A stretch of 16,357 nucleotides of DNA from Flavobacteriales bacterium (GTDB taxonomy: Bacteria > Bacteroidota > Bacteroidia > Flavobacteriales_D > Crocinitomicaceae), in NCBI GenBank assembly GCA_947476515.1, contig CANJQZ010000017.1, positions 1 through 16,357 of the forward strand. Reading direction: 5' to 3'. A model generated the notes under the pieces. The model was not told the DNA's origin, did no database searches, and worked only from the letters and a program-made list of their open reading frames with translations. The position numbers were made by a program, and so were the translations under genes. This document shows, in pieces, positions 6,155 through 14,075 of this stretch. Every line of letters begins with the position of its first letter. Within the stretch, counting starts at the first letter, position 1.

Positions 6155-7055
6155 TACACACTATCACATACCTGTAATGCTGCAAGAATGCATGCTTGGA
6201 CTTAATATCCAAGAAAATGGCATATATGTAGATGTCACCTTTGGTGGTGGTGGACATGCAAAAGAAATATTTTCTCGAATCGCTTCAACCGGTCAACTTA
6301 TCGCATTCGATCAAGATGAAGATGCCTATGAAAATCGCTGGGAAGCATCAAATTTTAATTTCATAAGGAGCAATTTTCGGTTTTTAGAAAATCATCTCGC
6401 TATGCTAGGAATTAAAGGGGTTGATGGAATATTGGCTGACCTTGGTGTTTCTTCTCATCAATTTGATGTTCCTGAAAGAGGATTTTCTCTTCGTGAAGAT
6501 GCGGCACTTGATATGCGCATGAATAAAAATGCTTCGCTTACTGCAGCCCATGTTTTAAATGATACTTCTGAAAATGATCTATATAAATTATTCAGATCAT
6601 ACAGCGACATTCAAAATCCTGGAAAATTAATCCAAAATATCTTGCACTTCAGAATGGACAATCCATTCATATCGACAGGTGATTTGGTTAAGGTAGCTTC
6701 GCTTTCTGCTCCAAGAAATAAGGAAAATAAATATTTAGCTCAGGTTTTTCAAGCTGTTCGTATTGAGGTAAATCAAGAATTAGACGCATTAAAGGACTTG
6801 CTCGAACAAACAGCAAGAGTTTTAAATCCAGGTGGTCGATTGGTGGTTATGTCTTACCACTCTCTTGAGGATCGACTCGTGAAAAATTTTGTAAAAAGAG
6901 GTTCCTTTTCGGGTGAAATTGAAAAAGACTTTTTTGGAAATATATTAAAACCATTTGAAGAGATTACAAGGCACCCACTAGTCGCAAGTGAAGAGGAGCT
7001 GATTGAAAACCCTAGATCACGAAGTGCTAAATTAAGAATTGCTGAAAAAAAATGA
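6144..7055 (+). CDS. rsmH: 16S rRNA (cytosine(1402)-N(4))-methyltransferase
   Basis: RsmH (MraW) uses S-adenosylmethionine to methylate N4 of C1402 in the ribosomal decoding centre. With the ATG at 6144 the protein has 303 residues and starts MENNTHYHIPVMLQE, the family N-terminus; an in-frame GTG at 6132 would add only four residues and I do not prefer it. Motifs: VDVTFGGGGHAKEI (SAM binding, 29-42), ILADLGVSSHQFD (96-108), ERGFSLREDAALDMRM (111-126), LAQVFQAVRIEVNQEL (198-213), MSYHSLEDRLVK (236-247) and NPRSRSAKLR (289-298). It overlaps mraZ by 11 bases and ftsL by 4. The last codons GAA AAA AAA TGA hold an A8 run that is a potential -1 slippery site in front of the overlapping ftsL start. 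Confidence 0.97.
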   Translation: MENNTHYHIPVMLQECMLGLNIQENGIYVDVTFGGGGHAKEIFSRIASTGQLIAFDQDEDAYENRWEASNFNFIRSNFRFLENHLAMLGIKGVDGILADLGVSSHQFDVPERGFSLREDAALDMRMNKNASLTAAHVLNDTSENDLYKLFRSYSDIQNPGKLIQNILHFRMDNPFISTGDLVKVASLSAPRNKENKYLAQVFQAVRIEVNQELDALKDLLEQTARVLNPGGRLVVMSYHSLEDRLVKNFVKRGSFSGEIEKDFFGNILKPFEEITRHPLVASEEELIENPRSRSAKLRIAEKK

Positions 7056-7459
7056 GTGATAACGAATACATAGAAAAACAAGAAGCACCCGAAACTAATA
7101 AAGGGACAGCATCAAAGAAAACTACTTCAAAAAAAGTAAAGGCAAGTGCTTTTTCTCAAATTTTGAATGGAGAGTTCTTGACGCGTGATTTTGTTTTGGA
7201 TAATCTGAATTATATTTTCTTTATCTTCTTGTTATTAATTCTACTTGTTTCTAAAGGATATTATGGAAAACAGGTAATCTCAGAAATCAATGAAAATCAA
7301 CAATTATTAGATCAGAACACTGCTGAATATATTGAAGCGAAAACAGACCTGGAAATCCTCACCCGTAGATTTAAATTGGTAGAAAAACTTCAGAAAAGAA
7401 ATTTGGTTGAATCACAAAAGGCTACCAAAATCATTAGACTTAAAAAAAATAAGAAATGA
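7052..7459 (+). CDS. ftsL: FtsL-like cell division protein
   Basis: A small bitopic membrane protein in the position of FtsL, the partner that links FtsW-FtsI to the FtsQ/FtsB part of the divisome. It has 135 residues: a Lys/Thr/Ser-rich cytoplasmic tail (1-50), one transmembrane helix (about 53-68, YIFFIFLLLILLVS), and a periplasmic segment (about 72-125) rich in Glu, Gln, Lys and Leu that looks like a coiled coil, ending in a basic tail. FtsL proteins are poorly conserved, so the call rests on topology, size and gene order between rsmH and ftsI rather than on motifs. It overlaps rsmH and ftsI by 4 bases each (ATGA), which indicates coupled translation. The cytoplasmic tail is longer than in E. 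coli FtsL. Confidence 0.85.
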   Translation: MSDNEYIEKQEAPETNKGTASKKTTSKKVKASAFSQILNGEFLTRDFVLDNLNYIFFIFLLLILLVSKGYYGKQVISEINENQQLLDQNTAEYIEAKTDLEILTRRFKLVEKLQKRNLVESQKATKIIRLKKNKK

Positions 7460-9564
7460 GCAAGGATAAACAGTCTATGGTGAAGCGTGCTTATCTGATT
7501 TATTTTGGGTTTGTTTTGATCATGTGTGTTATTATTTATAAAACTTTTGCTATTCAATTTGAAGGCAAAAAAAACATGTTCGATGGAGTCGATACTGCCA
7601 TTCCTGTTCGTCATACCGATAGAATTCCTCGCATGGGTGAGATCTTGGATGCAAATCTACTTCCACTTGTAACCTCTGTTTCTTTTTATGATGTCCACAT
7701 GGACGCAACAGTAGTTGATCAAAAATTATTTGATGAGGATTTAGCTGGCTTGGCTGCTGGTCTTCATCGTTTATACCCGGATAAGTCAGCTCGAGAATAT
7801 GAAAATTCAATTCGCTCTGCAAGGGAAAATGGTTCAAGGTATTTGTTGATTAGGAAAAAAGTAACCAACCAAGAAAGAAAAAATTTAAATCTCTTGCCGA
7901 TTTTTCGTGAAGGTAGAATGAAAGGTGGAATTATAGATAATACGGAATTGATTGTGCGTCAAAAACCAAATGGAAATTTATTAAATAGAACCTTAGGTTA
8001 TTATAAAATTGTCGACGGAAAGGAGATTAAGGTTGGTATTGAAGGTGCTTATATCGATTATTTAAAAGGTGAACCGGGAAAGGAAATTGAGCAAAAAATC
8101 GCCACTGGTTGGAAAAGAACAGGTCAAATTACTAAAGAAGCTGTTGAAGGAGCCGATGTCGTAAGCACTATTGATAAGGAAATTCAAGAAGTAGCTCATT
8201 CTGAGTTAGAAAATCAATTGATGACCATGGAGGCTGCAAGTGGTTGCGTAATAGTAATGGAAGTGAAAACGGGTTATATAAAAGCAATTGCCAACTTAAC
8301 GCGAGAAGAAAATGGTTCTTTCTCTGAAAGTTGGAATTATGCTATCGGAAGTCCCGAAGTGCCTGGTTCAACTTTTAAGCTTGCATCCATAATGGCCGCT
8401 CTAGAAGATAATAAAATTGGTATTCAAGATAAAGTGAATGCGTTTGGAGTTTATCAATTTAATGGCGGGAAATTAAGCGACTCTAATCATGGCATCGGTT
8501 ATGGAGTAATAACACTTCAAAAAGCATTTGAAAAATCTTCGAATGTAATCGCTGCTGTCATTCATAAATTGTATAGATCAGAACCAGAAATGTTTATGAA
8601 ACGAATGGATGATTTTGGATTACTAGAGCCAATGGGTATTGATCTTGAAGGTGAAGGCGCGCCTCAATTTCATCGTCCAGGTGAGACGCTTTGGTCCCCT
8701 CTTTCGATACCTTGGATGTCTATCGGTTATGAATATCGTCAAACTCCATTACAAACACTCGCTTTTTATAATGCAGTAGCCAACAATGGTAAGTTTTTAA
8801 GACCCTTGTTTGTTCAAGATATTCGAAGAAGAGGTAAGGTGATTAAACATTTTAATCCTGTTGTTTTAAAAGAAAGAATAGCTTCCCAAAAAACAATCAA
8901 TATCATGAAAATTTGCCTGGAAGGTGTTATGACTGTTGGAACTGGCTCAGATTTGAAAAGTTCTCAATTTAAAATAGCAGGAAAAACAGGTACCGCAAAA
9001 TTGCCTGGAAAGGATAAGCGATATGCAGATGCAAATCACAGTGTTTTTCAAGCTTCATTTGCTGGTTATTTCCCTGCTGATAAACCAAAATATTCTTGCG
9101 TAGTCGTAATTACAGATCCAAAAACGGAATATTATGGCGCGCGTGTATCTGGAACTGTATTCGCAGCTGTTGCTAATAAAGTTTGGGCATCTTCTATGGA
9201 ATATCATAAAGCTGTGAATATTAAAATGCCTTTCTCAACTATTTCTCCCTCTGTAAAAACAGGAAATAAAAAGGACTTGACGCTTTCTATGAAATTGTTA
9301 AATGTCCGCTTTCAACTAAACAATGAGGGTGTTTGGCTTACAACTGATACACTCAAAAATACGGTCCACTTAAATCAAATGTCGACTAAAAAAGGTCATG
9401 TTCCCAATGTAATAGGTATGACGGCTAAAGATGCTGTATTTCTTCTGGAAAAATCTGGACTTGTAGTTAGAATTAAAGGTTATGGTAAGGTTAGAAAACA
9501 AAGTATGGCTGCGGGTGAACTTGCTTTTAAAGGTGGTGTAGTGATAATAGAATTAGGACAATGA
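7456..9564 (+). CDS. ftsI: Septal peptidoglycan transpeptidase FtsI (PBP3) with C-terminal PASTA domain
   Basis: Class B penicillin-binding protein that cross-links septal peptidoglycan in the periplasm, acting with FtsW. It has 702 residues: a membrane anchor (about 10-31), a dimerisation/pedestal domain starting VRHTDRIPRMGEILDANLLPL (51-71), a transpeptidase domain (about 258-580) and a PASTA domain (648-702, HVPNVIGMTAKDAVFLLEKSGL). The three active-site motifs are visible: S305-T-F-K308 with the acyl-ester serine, S361-S-N363 and K510-T-G512. Length and the PASTA tail are usual for Bacteroidota division transpeptidases, which are longer than the roughly 590-residue E. coli enzyme. It overlaps ftsL and murE by 4 bases each. 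A class B enzyme for elongation (PBP2) is less likely because of the position and the PASTA domain. Confidence 0.96.
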   Translation: MSKDKQSMVKRAYLIYFGFVLIMCVIIYKTFAIQFEGKKNMFDGVDTAIPVRHTDRIPRMGEILDANLLPLVTSVSFYDVHMDATVVDQKLFDEDLAGLAAGLHRLYPDKSAREYENSIRSARENGSRYLLIRKKVTNQERKNLNLLPIFREGRMKGGIIDNTELIVRQKPNGNLLNRTLGYYKIVDGKEIKVGIEGAYIDYLKGEPGKEIEQKIATGWKRTGQITKEAVEGADVVSTIDKEIQEVAHSELENQLMTMEAASGCVIVMEVKTGYIKAIANLTREENGSFSESWNYAIGSPEVPGSTFKLASIMAALEDNKIGIQDKVNAFGVYQFNGGKLSDSNHGIGYGVITLQKAFEKSSNVIAAVIHKLYRSEPEMFMKRMDDFGLLEPMGIDLEGEGAPQFHRPGETLWSPLSIPWMSIGYEYRQTPLQTLAFYNAVANNGKFLRPLFVQDIRRRGKVIKHFNPVVLKERIASQKTINIMKICLEGVMTVGTGSDLKSSQFKIAGKTGTAKLPGKDKRYADANHSVFQASFAGYFPADKPKYSCVVVITDPKTEYYGARVSGTVFAAVANKVWASSMEYHKAVNIKMPFSTISPSVKTGNKKDLTLSMKLLNVRFQLNNEGVWLTTDTLKNTVHLNQMSTKKGHVPNVIGMTAKDAVFLLEKSGLVVRIKGYGKVRKQSMAAGELAFKGGVVIIELGQ

Positions 9565-11021
9565 GGAATTTAAACGATATTTTACATCAAATTGATTTTC
9601 AATTGATTTCAGGTTCGCTTGATCAGGAAATTAATGCGCTGCAATTTGACTCAAGAATTGTTCAAAAAAATGATTTATTCATTGCAATTGTTGGTGTTAC
9701 CAATGATGGTCATTTGTTTATTGACAAGGTCATTGCTTCTGGATGTAATACTGTAATGGTGCAAAGGAAATTAGACCTTCCTCTTGAAATCACACAAATT
9801 CTTGTGAAAGACACCAATGAAGCACTTGCCTTAGCGGCTTGTAATTTTTATGATCATCCTGCTGATCAACTAGAATTAATTGGGATTACAGGCACGAATG
9901 GTAAAACTACCACCACAACTTTACTGTTTGATCTTTTTACGCAATTAGGTTATAAAACAGGACTCTTGTCCACTGTAGTTAATAGAATTGGTGACTTAGA
10001 AATTCCCGCAACACACACAACGCCCAATCCGATTGCCTTGAATTCTTTACTGGCTCAAATGGTTAGCGCAGGATGTGATTATTGTTTTATGGAAGTGAGT
10101 TCGCATGCCTTGCACCAAAATAGGGTAGCAGGTATTCGTTTTTCAGGTGCTGTCTTTACCAATATTACACATGATCATCTAGATTATCATCATACTTTTT
10201 CTGAATATATTAAAGTTAAAAAGTCACTCTTTGATCATTTGCCTTCCAATGCCTTTGCATTAAGCAATCTTGATGATAAAAATGGCAATGTCATGTTGCA
10301 AAACACAAAAGCAAAAAAAGCATCTTTTGCTCTAAAAACAATGGCGGATTTCAAAGGGAAAGTGCTTCAAAATGATTTTTCTGGTTTGATGATGTCCATC
10401 AACGGAATAGAATTATACACTCGATTAATTGGTGAATTTAATGCTTCCAATTTATTAGCGGTTTATGGAGTTACTCAATTGCTAGATCTAGATTCTAATG
10501 AGGTCCTTCAAGTCTTGTCTAATTTGAATGCAGTGGATGGCCGATTTCAGTTCATGAATAGTGACACTGGAATTACTGCTGTAGTAGATTATGCGCATAC
10601 GCCTGATGCATTAGAAAATGTATTATCAACGATCAAGTCTATTCAAAATCAAAAATCAAAAATCATCACCATTGTTGGTTGTGGCGGTGATAGAGATAAA
10701 AGTAAGCGTCCAGAAATGGCGAAAATTGCGGTCGCTTTTAGTCAACAAGTTATTTTGACTTCTGATAACCCTAGAACGGAAAATCCAAATGATATTTTAG
10801 ATGAAATGCGCGGAGGATTAAGCGCTACAGAATCATTAATAGCCCTCACTATTCCAGATCGGAAACAAGCAATCCAAACGGCAATTGTGCTCGCTCAAGC
10901 AGGTGATATTCTTTTAATTGCTGGTAAAGGACATGAGAAGTATCAAGAGATTAATGGGGTGAAATATGATTTTGATGATTTTGAAATTACAAGTGAATTA
11001 TTTAAACAAATGAGAAAATAG
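9561..11021 (+). CDS. murE: UDP-N-acetylmuramoyl-L-alanyl-D-glutamate-2,6-diaminopimelate ligase
   Basis: MurE adds the third residue to the peptidoglycan stem peptide in the cytoplasm, using ATP. The protein has 486 residues, normal length, with the three Mur ligase domains: UDP-substrate binding (about 1-100), central ATPase with P-loop GTNGKTTTT (111-119), and C-terminal domain (from about 325). HDHLDYH (204-210) and the YIKVK segment with the probable carbamylated lysine near 220 are present. The motif DNPRTEN (402-408) is the DNPR signature of enzymes that use meso-diaminopimelate rather than lysine, so the wall is predicted to be of the Gram-negative A1-gamma type. It overlaps ftsI by 4 bases and ends 1 base before mraY. 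murF, which follows murE in E. coli, is not here. Confidence 0.97.
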   Translation: MRNLNDILHQIDFQLISGSLDQEINALQFDSRIVQKNDLFIAIVGVTNDGHLFIDKVIASGCNTVMVQRKLDLPLEITQILVKDTNEALALAACNFYDHPADQLELIGITGTNGKTTTTTLLFDLFTQLGYKTGLLSTVVNRIGDLEIPATHTTPNPIALNSLLAQMVSAGCDYCFMEVSSHALHQNRVAGIRFSGAVFTNITHDHLDYHHTFSEYIKVKKSLFDHLPSNAFALSNLDDKNGNVMLQNTKAKKASFALKTMADFKGKVLQNDFSGLMMSINGIELYTRLIGEFNASNLLAVYGVTQLLDLDSNEVLQVLSNLNAVDGRFQFMNSDTGITAVVDYAHTPDALENVLSTIKSIQNQKSKIITIVGCGGDRDKSKRPEMAKIAVAFSQQVILTSDNPRTENPNDILDEMRGGLSATESLIALTIPDRKQAIQTAIVLAQAGDILLIAGKGHEKYQEINGVKYDFDDFEITSELFKQMRK

Positions 11022-11022
11022 A

Positions 11023-12267
11023 ATGCTATACTACTTATTCGATTATCTAGACAAACTAAATTTTCCTGGCGCAGGATTATTTGATTTTATTTCTTTTCGA
11101 GCTGCAATGGCCCTTATTACATCGCTCTTGGTGTCTATTGTTTTTGGAAAAAAACTAATCAATATGCTGCGCGGTCAGCAAATTGGAGAGACGGTTAGAG
11201 ACTTGGGTTTAGCAGGTCAAGTTGAAAAGACGGGAACACCTACCATGGGAGGAATTATTATTCTCAGTGCCATCCTTATTCCGACGATTCTATTTGCAAA
11301 ATTGCATAATGTCTATGTGATTACCATGATTATTGCAACCATTTGGCTTGGACTCATTGGCTTTCTTGATGATTATATCAAGGTATTTAAAAAGAATAAG
11401 GAAGGGTTAAAAGGAAGATTTAAGATTGTTGGTCAAATTGGTGTTGGATTAATAGTGGGATGTATTCTTTACTTCTCTGATGCGGTAACCGTGCATAAAA
11501 GGGTCGATTCTTCCTATAAATTAAAGCAGAATGAAACTTTCGTAACGCATCAGCATGTTCAAAAAGATGGAGAACATTATAAGTGGATAAAAACTGATGA
11601 TATGACTACTACAATTCCTTTTATCAAAGGGAATGAGTTTAATTATAATTGGTTAATGGGAGATTATAATAAATCATATGGATGGTTGCTCTTTATTCCT
11701 ATTGTAATTTTTATTGTAATCGCTGTTTCCAATGGAGCCAACATGACGGATGGTCTTGATGGTCTTGCAACAGGAAGTTCTGCCATCATTGGAATCGCAT
11801 TAGCCGTATTTGCTTATGTGAGTTCTAATGAGACTTTCGCCGATTATCTCAATGTCATGTATATACCCATGGCGGAGGAATTGGTGATTTTTATAGCTGC
11901 TTTTGTGGGTGCTTGTATTGGATTCTTATGGTACAATTCGTATCCAGCTCAAGTCTTTATGGGTGATACCGGCAGCTTGGCCCTCGGTGGCATTATAGCT
12001 GTGTTCGCTATCTCTGTTCGAAAAGAATTATTGATCCCAGTTCTGTGTGGAATTTTCCTTATTGAAAATCTTTCCGTGCTTCTTCAAGTGGGATATTTTA
12101 AAATCACTAAGAAAAGATATGGTGAAGGTAGAAGAATATTTTTAATGGCTCCCCTTCATCATCATTATCAAAAAGTTGGAATTCATGAAGCTAAAATTGT
12201 TTCTCGTTTTTGGATTGTCGGAATTTTATTAGCTGTCATCAGTATCGTAACGCTTAAATTAAGATAA
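11023..12267 (+). CDS. mraY: Phospho-N-acetylmuramoyl-pentapeptide-transferase
   Basis: MraY moves phospho-MurNAc-pentapeptide from UDP to undecaprenyl phosphate, making lipid I on the inner face of the membrane. The polytopic protein of 414 residues has the family motifs: GTPTMGGI (71-78), FLDDYIKVFKK (114-124, with D116/D117), ANMTDGLDGLATG (239-251), FMGDTGSLALGG (312-323) and MAPLHHHYQ (375-383). It is about 50 residues longer than E. coli MraY. The extra length is a polar insertion at about 153-218 between two hydrophobic segments, probably periplasmic; to my knowledge such insertions are common in Bacteroidota MraY. The start lies 1 base after the murE stop, and the stop overlaps the murD start by one base (TAATG). 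Confidence 0.97.
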   Translation: MLYYLFDYLDKLNFPGAGLFDFISFRAAMALITSLLVSIVFGKKLINMLRGQQIGETVRDLGLAGQVEKTGTPTMGGIIILSAILIPTILFAKLHNVYVITMIIATIWLGLIGFLDDYIKVFKKNKEGLKGRFKIVGQIGVGLIVGCILYFSDAVTVHKRVDSSYKLKQNETFVTHQHVQKDGEHYKWIKTDDMTTTIPFIKGNEFNYNWLMGDYNKSYGWLLFIPIVIFIVIAVSNGANMTDGLDGLATGSSAIIGIALAVFAYVSSNETFADYLNVMYIPMAEELVIFIAAFVGACIGFLWYNSYPAQVFMGDTGSLALGGIIAVFAISVRKELLIPVLCGIFLIENLSVLLQVGYFKITKKRYGEGRRIFLMAPLHHHYQKVGIHEAKIVSRFWIVGILLAVISIVTLKLR

Positions 12268-13610
12268 TGCAGAAACTAGTTCAAAATATTGTCGTTCTAG
12301 GCGCTGCGGAAAGTGGCGTTGGCGCAGCTATTTTGGCTAAACAAAATAATTATAATGTTTTTGTTTCGGATGCGGGAAAAATTAAAGCATCGTTTCGAGA
12401 TGAATTGGATACTTATGGAATTCAATGGGAAGAAAATGGACACACCGCTGTCCGTGTATTGTCTGCTGATGTAGTTGTTAAGTCTCCTGGAATTCCTGAA
12501 ACTTCAATTATTATGCAAGAGATCCGTGATCAAAAAATTCGCGTGGTTTCTGAAATTGAATTTGCATTTCCGTTTTCGAAAGGTAAACATATTTGCATTA
12601 CAGGTAGTAATGGCAAAACTACCACAACGCTGCTTATTCATCATATTCTAAAAAAAGCTGGTTTTGATGTTGGTCTAGCAGGTAATGTTGGACATAGCTA
12701 TGCCAAACAAGTTGCCTTGGAAGATCATGAATGGTATGTCCTTGAATTGAGCTCCTTTCAATTGGATGACATGTTTGATTTTAGAGCTGATATTTCAATT
12801 ATTACCAATATAACTCCTGATCATTTGGATCGATATGCATATGAAATGCAAAATTATGTCGATGCGAAGTTTAGAATTCTTCAAAATCAAAGGGAAACGG
12901 ATTGGTTCATTTATAATCTAGATGACCCCATCATCAGTAAAGAAATTGCTAGTCGAAATCCAAAAATGCAAATGGCTCCTTTCTCCTTGTTACAAGAAGT
13001 AATTCTAGGGGCATACTCAATTAATAAACAAATAACAATAAACATAAAACAACCAATTACTATGTCAATTCATGAATTAGCTTTAAAGGGTAAGCACAAT
13101 ACCCAAAACGCACTTGCTGCTGGAATCGCATCAAGATTAGTTGAAATCCGCAAGGATATCGTGCGCGAAAGTCTGGGTGACTTCGTGAATGCGGAACACC
13201 GCATGGAATTTGTTGCAAAAGTCAATGGTATTGAATTTATCAATGACTCTAAAGCGACAAATATTAATTCTACATGGTTTGCTCTAGAAAGCATGGAAAA
13301 ACCTGTGGTTTGGATCGTAGGTGGAGTTGATAAAGGAAATGATTACAGTGAACTTATTTCTCTTGTGAAAGGTAAGGTTAAAGCAATCATCTGTCTAGGT
13401 TCGGATAATAAAAAATTGTTCGCTGCTTTTTCAGGCCTTGTTGAAAATATAGTCGAAGCAAATTCTGCAATTGAAGCAGTAGCCTACGGATATAAACTTG
13501 CAAAAAAAGATGAGGTAGTGCTTTTATCCCCTGCCTGTGCAAGTTTTGACTTATTTGAAAACTATGAGGATAGAGGAAATCAATTCAAACACGCTGTTAG
13601 ATTATTATAA
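12267..13610 (+). CDS. murD: UDP-N-acetylmuramoyl-L-alanine-D-glutamate ligase
   Basis: MurD adds D-glutamate to UDP-MurNAc-L-Ala in the cytoplasm with ATP. The protein has 447 residues, standard size. It has an N-terminal Rossmann-like domain (IVVLGAAESGVGAAILA, 8-24), ATP-binding loop GSNGKTTTT (113-121), ELSSFQLDD (160-168), TPDHLDRY (183-190) with the likely carbamylated lysine in DAKFRI (K201), KHNTQNALAA (276-285), FINDSKATN (324-332), and the C-terminal SPACASFDLFENYEDRGNQF (421-440). SPACASFD and DRGxxF separate it from the other Mur ligases. It shares one base with the mraY stop; the next gene starts 3 bases after the murD stop. Confidence 0.97.
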   Translation: MQKLVQNIVVLGAAESGVGAAILAKQNNYNVFVSDAGKIKASFRDELDTYGIQWEENGHTAVRVLSADVVVKSPGIPETSIIMQEIRDQKIRVVSEIEFAFPFSKGKHICITGSNGKTTTTLLIHHILKKAGFDVGLAGNVGHSYAKQVALEDHEWYVLELSSFQLDDMFDFRADISIITNITPDHLDRYAYEMQNYVDAKFRILQNQRETDWFIYNLDDPIISKEIASRNPKMQMAPFSLLQEVILGAYSINKQITINIKQPITMSIHELALKGKHNTQNALAAGIASRLVEIRKDIVRESLGDFVNAEHRMEFVAKVNGIEFINDSKATNINSTWFALESMEKPVVWIVGGVDKGNDYSELISLVKGKVKAIICLGSDNKKLFAAFSGLVENIVEANSAIEAVAYGYKLAKKDEVVLLSPACASFDLFENYEDRGNQFKHAVRLL

Positions 13611-13613
13611 GTT

Positions 13614-14075
13614 TTGAAAGTAAAAGAGGATCTTACGAAAGCACTTTTGCAAGCCAGAAAAGAGGCATTGCAATATTTAGATTGTACTTCAATGCAATCT
13701 TATGGAAAAATATTCGGTAAAGATGTCTTTACTTGGTTGAATCCATTTGACTTTCAGTTGAAGTCAACCTTGTCTTCTTTCCCTTTTCCCTTGACTTTAG
13801 TTTTTTCTGATCGGCAACCACTAGAAAAATTACTAAAAACGCTTAATACAGATATTTGGGTAGATCAATTGGTGCTTATTTCTGATTCAATTACAGATGA
13901 CATAGTGGATATTGATGGAAATAAATGTTTATTGGCACCTAATTGTCAAAGTCTGATTAAAGAAAATCTCAATACCTCAGCAAAACAAATTGTGCTTTTT
14001 GTTTTTTATGGCGCTGATGGAGAAAATAAATTGATGGAACTAGAAAATTATCTTAAAATGTTTTTAACGAGATGA
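13614..14075 (+). CDS. Uncharacterised 153-residue protein between murD and ftsW
   Basis: I do not recognise this protein. It is translated from a TTG three bases after the murD stop (first internal ATG is codon 27) and its TGA overlaps the ftsW ATG by 4 bases, so it sits in the operon as tightly as its neighbours. The sequence looks like a soluble alpha/beta protein: an N-terminal amphipathic helix (1-22, VKEDLTKALLQARKEALQYL), strand-like hydrophobic runs at about 59-65, 85-90 and 125-132 (QIVLFVFYGADG), and a C-terminal helix (137-150). There is no signal peptide and no convincing transmembrane helix, and I see no catalytic motif. Base composition and codon use resemble the neighbours, so recent transfer is not indicated. 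In most dcw clusters murD is followed directly by ftsW. A role in wall synthesis or division is inferred only from position. A degenerate relic is possible, but the frame is intact. Confidence 0.8.
   Translation: MKVKEDLTKALLQARKEALQYLDCTSMQSYGKIFGKDVFTWLNPFDFQLKSTLSSFPFPLTLVFSDRQPLEKLLKTLNTDIWVDQLVLISDSITDDIVDIDGNKCLLAPNCQSLIKENLNTSAKQIVLFVFYGADGENKLMELENYLKMFLTR

Noticed and set aside
7439..7459. Second A-rich slippery stretch at the ftsL-ftsI junction (A_AAA_AAT)
   Set aside because: A -1 slip there meets a TAA at once, so it cannot join the two frames.
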